Source: Periweissella beninensis
Lineage (GTDB): Bacteria > Bacillota > Bacilli > Lactobacillales > Lactobacillaceae
Assembly (NCBI RefSeq): GCF_016908275.1
Contig: NZ_JAFBDN010000002.1
Span: 62,001 to 126,000 of the forward strand
DNA: 64,000 nucleotides
Reading direction: 5' to 3'
This document shows, in pieces, positions 57,561-64,000 of the stretch. The notes beneath the pieces are model-generated. The model made no database searches. It was not told the origin of the DNA and saw only the letters and a program-made list of their open reading frames with translations. The position numbers were made by a program, and so were the translations under genes. The first letter of the stretch is position 1; each line of letters opens with the position of its first letter.

Positions 57561-58917
57561 ATGTCGTTATTTATTGTACTACTAGGAATTATTTTATTAA
57601 TATTCTTGATTGTTAAAGTGAAATTAAATACATACATTTCATTACTAATTACTGCAGTTTTTTTGGCATTAATGCTAGAAATTCCAACCGATAAAATTGC
57701 AACGACAATTGAAACAGGAATTGGCTCACAACTAGGCCATTTAGCTATCGTATTTGGTTTAGGTTCAATGATTGGTAAATTAGTTTCGGATACTGGTGGT
57801 GGCTATCGAATTGCACATACGTTAATTGAGAAATTTGGCCGCAAACGCATTCAAATTGCCATTATTATTGCTTCATTTATTGTTGGTATTGCATTATTCT
57901 TTGAAGTCGGCTTGGTTGTATTACTACCTATTTTGTTTGTTGTAGCTAAGGAATTAAATATGTCGTTGCTATATTTGGAAATCCCTATGGCGGCGATATT
58001 AAATACAGCTCATGTATTTTTATCACCTCATCCAGCACCAACTGCAGTTGCTGGAGTATTTAATGCGAATATTGGTAGCGTTTTATTAATTGGAATTATC
58101 GTTTCAATTCCAACAATTATTATTTCTGGCCCAATTTTTAACTATGTTTTACAAAGAGTTTATCCCAAGGTTTATCGTGATTCAAAGCCGAGTGTTTTTG
58201 GTGAATTTAAGGAATTTAAACTTGAAGAAACACCAAAATTTGGAATTAGTATTTTAACATCAATGATGCCAGTTATTTTGATAGGACTGGCAACAATTCT
58301 ATCATTTGTCTTACCAGCTAAACATGTTTTGACAAAGGCAGTTGAATTTGTTGGATCACCTGATATTGCAATGCTTATTTCATTAATTTTTGCAATATAT
58401 ACAATGGGACTTAAACAAAAACTAGCCATGGCGCAGATTGGTCAGATTATGACAGATGCAATTAAACAAATTGCAATGATGCTTTTAATCATTGGTGGTG
58501 GTGCTTTAAAGCAAGTACTAGTTGATGGGGGTATTTCTCAATACGTTTCAGAAATGTTTGTTCACACTAATATTTCACCAATTTTTGCGGCATGGTTAAT
58601 TGCAGCTATATTAAGGGTAAGTTTAGGATCATCAACTGTTTCAGGAATTACAGCGGCGGGTCTTGTTGCACCAATTGTTAGTTCAACTAACGTTAATCCT
58701 GCTTTAATGGTATGAGCAATTGGTGCTGGTTCAGTCTTTGCTGATCATGTTAATGATGCGGGATTTTGGATGATAAAGGAATATTTTGGGTTAACACTAA
58801 AAAGAAACCCTACTTTCATGGACAACGTTAACTAGTGTGTTGTCACTGGCTGGTTTATTATCAGTTTGGGTAGCATCACTTTTTATTAATTTTAAAATAT
58901 TAGATGTGAAGAAATAG
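57561..58917 (+). pseudogene. GntP-family gluconate/organic acid permease, broken by a stop and a frameshift
   Basis: The readable part (57561-58715) encodes a hydrophobic permease like GntP/GntT (VGIALFFEVGLVVLLPI, LSPHPAPTAVAG, LGSSTVSGITAAGLVAP). It ends at TGA 58713-58715 after NPALMV. The same frame continues with [29 protein letters not shown], the expected GntP C-terminus, until an A-run near 58800; removing one A there restores the remaining frame ([17 protein letters not shown] onward) to TAG 58915-58917. Two separate lesions argue for a decayed gene rather than one reading error, though the A-run lesion alone could be a sequencing error. ATG 57561 has a weak AGG site buried in a hairpin. 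No gluconate kinase or dehydrogenase is adjacent. Confidence 0.85.
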
Positions 58918-59014
58918 GTATTTTAAGATTGATAAGGTACTTTGAATAAGTAGTAAGATTTAATTTATTATGAGATATAAAGCTAAAATAAAAAAATGAT
59001 GCCAAGTTAAAATG

Positions 59015-59044
59015 TTTGACCTTTATTAACCAATGTAATATAGT
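59015..59044 (+). promoter_or_regulatory. clpL promoter with CtsR-type operator
   Basis: TTTGACC (59015-59021), three bases, then ATTAACC (59025-59031) resembles the inverted CtsR heptad repeat with a perfect first and a degenerate second half. It overlaps -35 TTGACC (59016-59021), 17 bp before -10 TATAGT (59039-59044). Confidence 0.7.
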
Positions 59045-59151
59045 ATTCATGTAGAGCAGAGAAATGATTAAAAATCATTAAACTTATAATAATCAAATTT
59101 ATGATAAGTGCTTTCATAGCTAAGGAAAAATTAATTAGGGGGAAATTAATT

Positions 59152-61287
59152 ATGGCAAATTCATTTTTTAGTAATGATCCATTCTTTAATAATCAAGATA
59201 TGGATGATATCTTTAATCAATTGATGCGTGGGGTCAATGGCATTAATTCAGAGAATCGCTATCTAGTTAATGGTCAAGAAGTAACACCAGAACAATTTGC
59301 ACAGTTAAAAGCGGCTGCTAGTAAAAAACAACAACCAATAATGCCTGGACAAAAGAGTAATCCTAAGCAAACAGATATTGCAAATAATCAAGAAAATATC
59401 TTAACTAAATTAGGCCGAAATTTAACTGAAGAAGCTAAGTTAGGTAAACTAGATCCAGTAATAGGTCGGAATGCAGAGATTCAAGAAACTGCCGAAATTT
59501 TAAGCCGACGGACTAAAAATAATCCTGTACTAGTAGGGGATGCTGGTGTTGGTAAAACGGCGGTAATTGAAGGATTAGCGCAAGCAATTGTGGCTGGTAA
59601 TGTGCCAGCAGCAATTAAAGATAAGCAAATAATTAGTATTGATTTATCTAGTTTAGAAGCAGGCACACAATATCGAGGAAGTTTTGAAGAAAATATTCAA
59701 GAATTAATTAAAACAGTAAAATCATTAGGTAATGTTATCTTATTTTTTGATGAAATTCATCAAATTTTGGGAACTGGTGCAACCGGTGATGCTAGTGGAT
59801 CAAAGGGGTTGGCTGACATTATTAAACCTGCTTTAAGTCGTGGCGAGTTAACAGTTATCGGAGCAACAACTCAAGATGAATATCGAAATACAATTATGAA
59901 AAATGCAGCGTTGGCCCGTCGTTTTAATGAAGTAACAGTTAATGCTCCAAGTGCAACTGATACTTTTAAAATTCTACAAGGTATTCGTGATTTATATGAA
60001 AAACACCATCATGTTAAATTAAATGATGAGGTTTTAAAAGCTGCAGTTGATTATGCTGTTCAATATATTCCACAACGGTCATTACCTGATAAAGCAATTG
60101 ACCTACTAGATATTACAGCGGCACATTTATCAGCTAAACATCCGGTTACTGACAAAGTAGCGTTAGAAAAACAGTTGATAGATGCCAAAGAGCAACAACA
60201 AAGCGCAGCAAAAAGTGAAAAGTATGAATTAGCGAGTCAAATGAAGGAAAAAGTCGCTAAATTAGAAAAAAAATTAGCTACAATAAAAGATAATCCTGAT
60301 ACTGATACGGTAGCAACTGTAAATGACGTGGCGCAAGCCACTGAACGATTAACTGGTATTCCGGTTTCTCAAATGGGAGCATCTGATATTGAGCGCTTAA
60401 AAACAATCGGGCAACGGTTGCGTGGTAAAGTAATTGGACAAGATGAAGCTGTTGACTTAGTTGCGAAAGCAATTCGGCGTAATCGAGCAGGATTTGATGA
60501 AGGAAATCGACCAATAGGAAGCTTTTTATTTGTTGGGCCTACCGGGGTTGGTAAAACTGAATTAGCTAAACAATTAGCATTAGACATGTTTGGGAGCAAA
60601 GAGAATATTATTCGCTTAGATATGTCTGAATATGCTGATGTAACAGCTGTTTCTAAATTGATCGGAACGACCGCTGGCTACGTAGGTTATGAAGATAATA
60701 ACAATACTTTAACTGAAAAGGTGCGACGCAATCCATACTCAATCGTTTTATTAGATGAAATTGAAAAAGCAAATCCCCAAGTGTTAACGCTTTTATTACA
60801 ATTAATGGATGATGGGCGTTTAACTGATGGTCAAGGGAATGTCGTTAATTTTAAAAATACGGTTATAATTGCTACATCAAATGCTGGTTTTGGAAATGAA
60901 AAATTTAAAGCTGATGAAAATGATAATGAAAAATTATTAGCAAAATTAGCACCATATTTTAGGCCAGAGTTTTTGAACCGCTTTAACGGAATTGTTGAAT
61001 TTAGTCATTTGTCTAAAGAAGATTTAACTAAAATTGTTGATTTAATGTTAGCTGAGGTTAATACAACACTTGCTAAAAAGGATATTACCTTGACTGTCAC
61101 ACCAGCAGCAAAAGCATGGTTAACTACTCAAGGTTATGATGAAGCGATGGGTGCACGTCCATTGCGCCGTGTGATTGAACAACAAATTCGCGATAAAGTC
61201 ACTGATTTTTATCTTGATCATCTCAACGCACATCAGCTACAAGCAGATGTGATAGATGATGAGTTAATAATTACTGCACAAAAATAA
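59152..61287 (+). CDS. clpL: ATP-dependent chaperone ClpL
   Basis: A 711-residue Hsp100 protein with two AAA+ modules, acting as a heat- and stress-induced chaperone without ClpP. A short N-terminal region rich in Phe, Asn and Asp ([15 protein letters not shown]) replaces the Clp N domain. Walker A of module 1 is GDAGVGKT starting at residue 129, Walker B LFFDEIHQ; module 2 has GPTGVGKT and VLLDEIEKA, with a short coiled-coil middle region. ClpL lacks the IGF/L loop needed for ClpP. ATG 59152 has AGGGGG upstream; the longer reading from 59101 lacks one. A CtsR-type site in the promoter fits repression until heat shock. Confidence 0.94.
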   Translation: MANSFFSNDPFFNNQDMDDIFNQLMRGVNGINSENRYLVNGQEVTPEQFAQLKAAASKKQQPIMPGQKSNPKQTDIANNQENILTKLGRNLTEEAKLGKLDPVIGRNAEIQETAEILSRRTKNNPVLVGDAGVGKTAVIEGLAQAIVAGNVPAAIKDKQIISIDLSSLEAGTQYRGSFEENIQELIKTVKSLGNVILFFDEIHQILGTGATGDASGSKGLADIIKPALSRGELTVIGATTQDEYRNTIMKNAALARRFNEVTVNAPSATDTFKILQGIRDLYEKHHHVKLNDEVLKAAVDYAVQYIPQRSLPDKAIDLLDITAAHLSAKHPVTDKVALEKQLIDAKEQQQSAAKSEKYELASQMKEKVAKLEKKLATIKDNPDTDTVATVNDVAQATERLTGIPVSQMGASDIERLKTIGQRLRGKVIGQDEAVDLVAKAIRRNRAGFDEGNRPIGSFLFVGPTGVGKTELAKQLALDMFGSKENIIRLDMSEYADVTAVSKLIGTTAGYVGYEDNNNTLTEKVRRNPYSIVLLDEIEKANPQVLTLLLQLMDDGRLTDGQGNVVNFKNTVIIATSNAGFGNEKFKADENDNEKLLAKLAPYFRPEFLNRFNGIVEFSHLSKEDLTKIVDLMLAEVNTTLAKKDITLTVTPAAKAWLTTQGYDEAMGARPLRRVIEQQIRDKVTDFYLDHLNAHQLQADVIDDELIITAQK

Positions 61288-61310
61288 ATTAAAAAAATTT
61301 AATTTTAATG

Positions 61311-61617
61311 TTGACTATTTTAATATTTTGGCTTACTATACTAATTAACGAAGGCAATGATGAGAAGAGTAAGCTAATTTAGTATTTTTTAAGCGACTAC
61401 TGTTGGTGTAAGGGTAGATAAGAATGATTAGTTGAAGATGAACTCAGAGCCATTGGTTGGTGCAAGCTAGCCAATCGTTTAGCAAGCGTTACTTTGCTAC
61501 ATAATTGATAGATTATGGTTGAGATGGTTTCTTTAGAAATCATAAATTTGGGTGGTAACACGGTTAATGTCGTCCCATACTTACTAATTAATTTTAGTAA
61601 GTATGGGACTTTTTGTT
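61311..61617 (+). ncRNA. methionine T-box leader with promoter
   Basis: Promoter TTGACT (61311-61316), 17 bp, TACTAT (61334-61339). Stem I is supported by GAGT/ACTC (61367-61370, 61442-61445) and CTAAT/ATTAG (61374-61378, 61427-61431) with the distal loop TTGGTGTAAG; the specifier ATG lies at 61438-61440. The T-box bulge reads GGGTGGTAACACGG, a common variant. The terminator is GTCCCATACTTACTAA with its complement and a T-run. Uncharged tRNA-Met should turn the gene on. Confidence 0.9.
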
Positions 61618-61648
61618 TAATTTTTTATTTAGGAAAGTAGGTAATCAT

Positions 61649-62788
61649 ATGACAGTCGCATTTAAAGAGTTAACAAAAGCACCATATCGTTTTGACATTG
61701 TTGGTAGTTTTTTACGACCAAGTGAATTAAAAGAAGCACGACAAAAATTTATTGATAATGAAATTGATGCAACAAGTTTACGGGTAGTTGAAGATCAGGC
61801 TATTATTGATTTACTAGCCAAACAAGAAAAACACGGGTTAAAATCTGTTACTGATGGTGAATTTAGACGTAGTTGGTGGCATTTAGATTTCTTTTGGGGA
61901 TTAAATGGCGTTAAGAAAGTAGCTTCAAGTAAAGGCTATGAATTTGAAGGTGAAATAACTCGTGCTGAAACTGCAACTTTAAGTGGGCTTATCTCTGGAA
62001 CTAATCATCCATTTGTTGCTGATTTTAAATTTGCAAATGAGCACGTTAGTCAGGGTACAAATGTTAAGCAAACAATTCCTGCTCCGGCTCAATTTTTAGC
62101 TGAGCTACAACGACCAGAGAATCAAGCAGATGTCCAAAAGTTTTATAATAACGAAGAAGCGTTAATTCAAGCGATTGCAACTAGCTATCGACAGGTTATT
62201 AGTGATTTATATGATGCAGGTTGTCGTACTATTCAATTTGATGACTGTACTTGGGGAATGTTAGCTGGTTTACACAATGCTAATTTGAATAATGCAATTG
62301 ATGAGGAAACACTTGAAAAAAGCAAAGCAGTTTATGTACGTGTTAATAATTTAGCATTGGTTGGGAAACCTGATGATTTAGTTGTTAATACACATGTTTG
62401 CCGAGGTAATTATCATTCACACTGGGCTTCTGCAGGTGGTTATGAATCAGTAGCAACACCATTATTTGACCAAGAAAACGTTAATGCTTACTTTTTAGAA
62501 TACGATTCTAATCGTGCAGGTGGATTTGAACCATTGGCTAAAGTAACACAAGGAAAATATGTCGTATTAGGATTAGTCACCTCAAAAAATGGTGAGTTAG
62601 AGGATCAAAATGAACTTATTGAACGGGTTCACGAGGCAAGTAGGTATGTGCCACTTGAGTACTTGTGTCTTAGTACCCAGTGCGGTTTTGCTTCTACTGA
62701 GGAAGGAAATATTTTAACTGAGGATGATCAATGGGCAAAAATCGAATTAGTTAAAACAGTTGCACAAAAGATATGGGGAAATTATTAA
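61649..62788 (+). CDS. cobalamin-independent methionine synthase-like protein (YxjG/YxjH type)
   Basis: A 379-residue protein corresponding to the catalytic C-terminal half of MetE. It should methylate homocysteine to methionine, with an uncertain methyl donor. DIVGSFLRPSELKEAR opens it, VTDGEFRRSWWHLDFFWG follows, and the zinc ligands are seen in NTHVCRGNYHSHW (His, Cys) and STQCGFAS (Cys). The short form without the N-terminal domain is common in Lactobacillales and Bacillus (YxjG/YxjH). ATG 61649 follows AGGAAAGTAGGT. A methionine T-box controls it, which supports the role in methionine supply. Confidence 0.9.
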   Translation: MTVAFKELTKAPYRFDIVGSFLRPSELKEARQKFIDNEIDATSLRVVEDQAIIDLLAKQEKHGLKSVTDGEFRRSWWHLDFFWGLNGVKKVASSKGYEFEGEITRAETATLSGLISGTNHPFVADFKFANEHVSQGTNVKQTIPAPAQFLAELQRPENQADVQKFYNNEEALIQAIATSYRQVISDLYDAGCRTIQFDDCTWGMLAGLHNANLNNAIDEETLEKSKAVYVRVNNLALVGKPDDLVVNTHVCRGNYHSHWASAGGYESVATPLFDQENVNAYFLEYDSNRAGGFEPLAKVTQGKYVVLGLVTSKNGELEDQNELIERVHEASRYVPLEYLCLSTQCGFASTEEGNILTEDDQWAKIELVKTVAQKIWGNY

Positions 62789-62815
62789 AAAATTATATTT
62801 TTTTAATTTTAAAGC

Positions 62816-62844
62816 TTGACGAAAAATTTATTATAAGGCATAAT
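62816..62844 (+). promoter_or_regulatory. promoter of the leader-peptide attenuator
   Basis: -35 TTGACG (62816-62821) and -10 CATAAT (62839-62844) are separated by 17 bp; the predicted transcript starts near 62851, just before the ribosome binding site of the leader ORF. Confidence 0.75.
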
Positions 62845-62874
62845 AATGGACAACAAAGAAATGAGGAAAAATTT

Positions 62875-62940
62875 ATGAAAGAAACGATGCGTACAACTAA
62901 ATCAGCTATTATTATTCGCACGGTGATTATTATTAATTAG
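62875..62940 (+). CDS. isoleucine-rich leader peptide (21 aa)
   Basis: A short ORF with TGAGGA 8 bases before ATG 62875 and stop TAG 62938-62940. It begins MKETMRTTKSA and holds six Ile codons, all ATT, in two runs: codons 12-14 (62908-62916) and 18-20 (62926-62934), with Thr and Val codons in between. Ile-rich peptides directly before a set of alternative hairpins and a terminator are the hallmark of ribosome-mediated attenuation, as in the ilv, thr and leu operons of enteric bacteria. The peptide itself probably has no other function. It was too short for ordinary gene calling. Confidence 0.8.
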   Translation: MKETMRTTKSAIIIRTVIIIN

Positions 62941-62941
62941 C

Positions 62942-63056
62942 GGCTGCGAATTATTTTGTCAGCCATTTACTAAGTAAAAGGCTGACTAGTACGTAATTGT
63001 TTCAATCGTGAACCCGTATTAGTTAGAGTAACTTCTAATTAATACGGGTTTTTATT
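62942..63056 (+). promoter_or_regulatory. five-segment transcription attenuator
   Basis: Segment 1 GGCTG (62942-62946) pairs with 2 CAGCC (62960-62964). Segment 2 GTCAGCC (62958-62964) pairs with 3 GGCTGAC (62980-62986), and this hairpin is extended by TTTAC/GTAAA. Segment 3 CTGACTAGTACG (62982-62993) pairs over 12 bp with 4 CGTATTAGTTAG (63015-63026). Segment 4 (63011-63026) pairs over 16 bp with 5 (63035-63050), followed by a T-run: an intrinsic terminator. Neighbouring pairings exclude each other. Confidence 0.82.
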
Positions 63057-63096
63057 TTATATTCAGACTTTGAAATCAGAAAAAGAGGTAATTATT

Positions 63097-64000
63097 ATGC
63101 AAACGGCAGTGAAAACCAAGCAATCAACCACAGTATTAGTTAATGCAACTGATCAACTAAATAAAAAAGTATCGGTTAAAGAGTGGGTCTATCTAGTATC
63201 ACAAGGTGTTTCAAATACAATTTTAGTTGTTTTAGGAATGGGTTTACTTTTAAATATGTTAGGCACAACCTTCCATTGGCCAGCTTTAGCACAAGCAGGA
63301 ACATTAGCACAAAGGCTTCTAGCACCAGCTTTAGGTATGTCAATTGCCACAATGCTCAAAACAACTACATTAGTAACCGGAGCAACAATGATTGCGTCAA
63401 CGGTAGGTGCTAACGCAGTATATTTTACTACAAGTACTGCAAATAATGCTTTTACAGCAACTGGTTGGGTTAGTACACAAGCCGCTGGGTCTGCAATTTT
63501 AACAGTTGGACAACCTGTATCAGCTGTTTTGGCTGGTGTCCTAGCAGCACTAATCGGAAAGTGGTTAACTGGTAAAACGCCATTAGATATGGTATTAGTT
63601 CCATTTGCTGTAAGTCTTTTAGGATCGGTTGCCGGATTGGGGTTAGCTGCTATTACAACACCTGCGCTAAATGCAGTTAGTGAAACACTTGCTAAAACAA
63701 TGACAGTTAATCCAGTCTTAGGATCAGCTGTTGTTGCAGCCACATGGTTCATTTTTTTAATGACACCAGCTTCATCAGCTGCATTAGCGATTGCCGTACA
63801 ACTAGATCCAATGTCAGCAGGTGCAGCCTTAATTGCTACTACTGTAGGATTTGTTGCATTTACCGCAATGTCATTTCGGCAAAATAATTTAGGGGCAAAT
63901 ATTGCGCAAACCTTAGTTACACCCAAAGTTCAATTTCCAAATTTATTAAAACGACCTATTTTAGCGCTTGGGCCAGTTCTTATTGCGATGCTAATGGCAG
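63097..64000 (+). CDS. polytopic membrane protein, possibly PTS_EIIC_2-like transporter (3' truncated by window)
   Basis: At least 301 residues, open at the window end. After a polar N-terminus (about 30 residues) and VKEWVYLVSQGVSNTILVVLG come repeated hydrophobic segments rich in Ala, Gly, Thr and Val, including LLAPALGMSIATMLKTTTLVTGA and WFIFLMTPASSAALAIAVQL, giving perhaps eight helices so far. The pattern resembles the PF13303 (PTS_EIIC_2) membrane family, for which the substrate is not established. ATG 63097 follows AAAGAGGT. It lies 41 bases after the attenuator terminator, so its expression should follow isoleucine supply, which points to an amino acid rather than a sugar. Family assignment is tentative; that it is a membrane protein is secure. 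Confidence 0.6.
   Translation, partial: MQTAVKTKQSTTVLVNATDQLNKKVSVKEWVYLVSQGVSNTILVVLGMGLLLNMLGTTFHWPALAQAGTLAQRLLAPALGMSIATMLKTTTLVTGATMIASTVGANAVYFTTSTANNAFTATGWVSTQAAGSAILTVGQPVSAVLAGVLAALIGKWLTGKTPLDMVLVPFAVSLLGSVAGLGLAAITTPALNAVSETLAKTMTVNPVLGSAVVAATWFIFLMTPASSAALAIAVQLDPMSAGAALIATTVGFVAFTAMSFRQNNLGANIAQTLVTPKVQFPNLLKRPILALGPVLIAMLMA

Noticed and set aside
58713-58715. TGA in the permease gene as a recoded Trp or selenocysteine codon
   Set aside because: A second, independent frameshift follows, no SECIS-like hairpin is evident, and other genes in the window end in TGA normally.
63189-63926. A 245-codon ORF on the minus strand
   Set aside because: It lies fully inside the plus-strand membrane protein gene, has an Ala/Val/Thr-rich composition produced by the complementary frame, and no ribosome binding site.

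Overview
The window is a 64 kb piece of a low-GC Gram-positive chromosome. PolC-type replicase, RexAB (AddAB) recombinase, LexA/DUF896/YneF, IreB, T-box leaders, CcpA-type cre sites, a CtsR-type operator, ClpL, L-lactate dehydrogenase, DUF1831 and MprF together point to the order Lactobacillales, most likely family Lactobacillaceae. I cannot fix the genus from the sequence. I see no prophage, insertion sequence, CRISPR array, tRNA or rRNA gene. This is mostly core chromosome with a few accessory patches.

Layout. 1-4 kb: the end of accA, luxS, a divergent yslB, then murI, an XTP/dITP pyrophosphatase and a phosphodiesterase. 4-11.4 kb: rexB-rexA. 11.5-15.3 kb: ldh, greA on the minus strand, a HesB-fold protein, a 58-residue unknown and an aldo/keto reductase. 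15.5-25.8 kb: polC, a DUF1643-like gene, yfhO (minus), a class B penicillin-binding protein and rpmG. 26-32 kb: a CNNM/CBS membrane protein, ackA, and a purine block purA-purB-hpt behind a PurR-box-like promoter. 32-38.4 kb: DUF1831, an alanine T-box with alaS, ireB-ruvX-DUF1292, a 118-residue unknown, and lexA-DUF896-yneF behind an SOS box. 38.6-43.7 kb: plsC (minus), a tRNA methyltransferase-like gene with a GIY-YIG gene, then rpsB-tsf-pyrH-frr. 43.8-48 kb: a copY-like repressor with an aberrant P-type ATPase, glucokinase and a rhodanese-fold protein. 48-57.3 kb: a hydrolase with mprF, a phosphatase with a TPR protein and recD2, prs, and an L21 leader with rplU-rpmA. 57.4-64 kb: a broken gluconate-type permease, clpL, a methionine T-box with a MetE-like enzyme, and a leader-peptide attenuator in front of a membrane protein cut by the window end.

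The most notable system is at 62816-63099. A 21-codon leader ORF carrying two runs of three Ile (ATT) codons is followed by five RNA segments. They can pair 1:2, 2:3, 3:4 and 4:5, where 4:5 is an intrinsic terminator and 3:4 is a 12-bp antiterminator. This looks like ribosome-mediated transcription attenuation responding to isoleucine, placed before an unassigned polytopic membrane protein. The second point of interest is the ATPase behind copY: it keeps the phosphorylation and nucleotide-binding motifs but has lost both the CPx metal motif and the TGE dephosphorylation motif.

Other points are a gntP-type gene broken by two lesions, loss of the prp protease gene from between rplU and rpmA although L27 keeps its cleavable extension, RexB without iron-sulfur cysteines, a rhodanese without its catalytic cysteine, and several long hairpins and leaders that terminators alone may not explain. 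Promoter, operator and RNA-structure calls were made by eye and were not folded or searched computationally.
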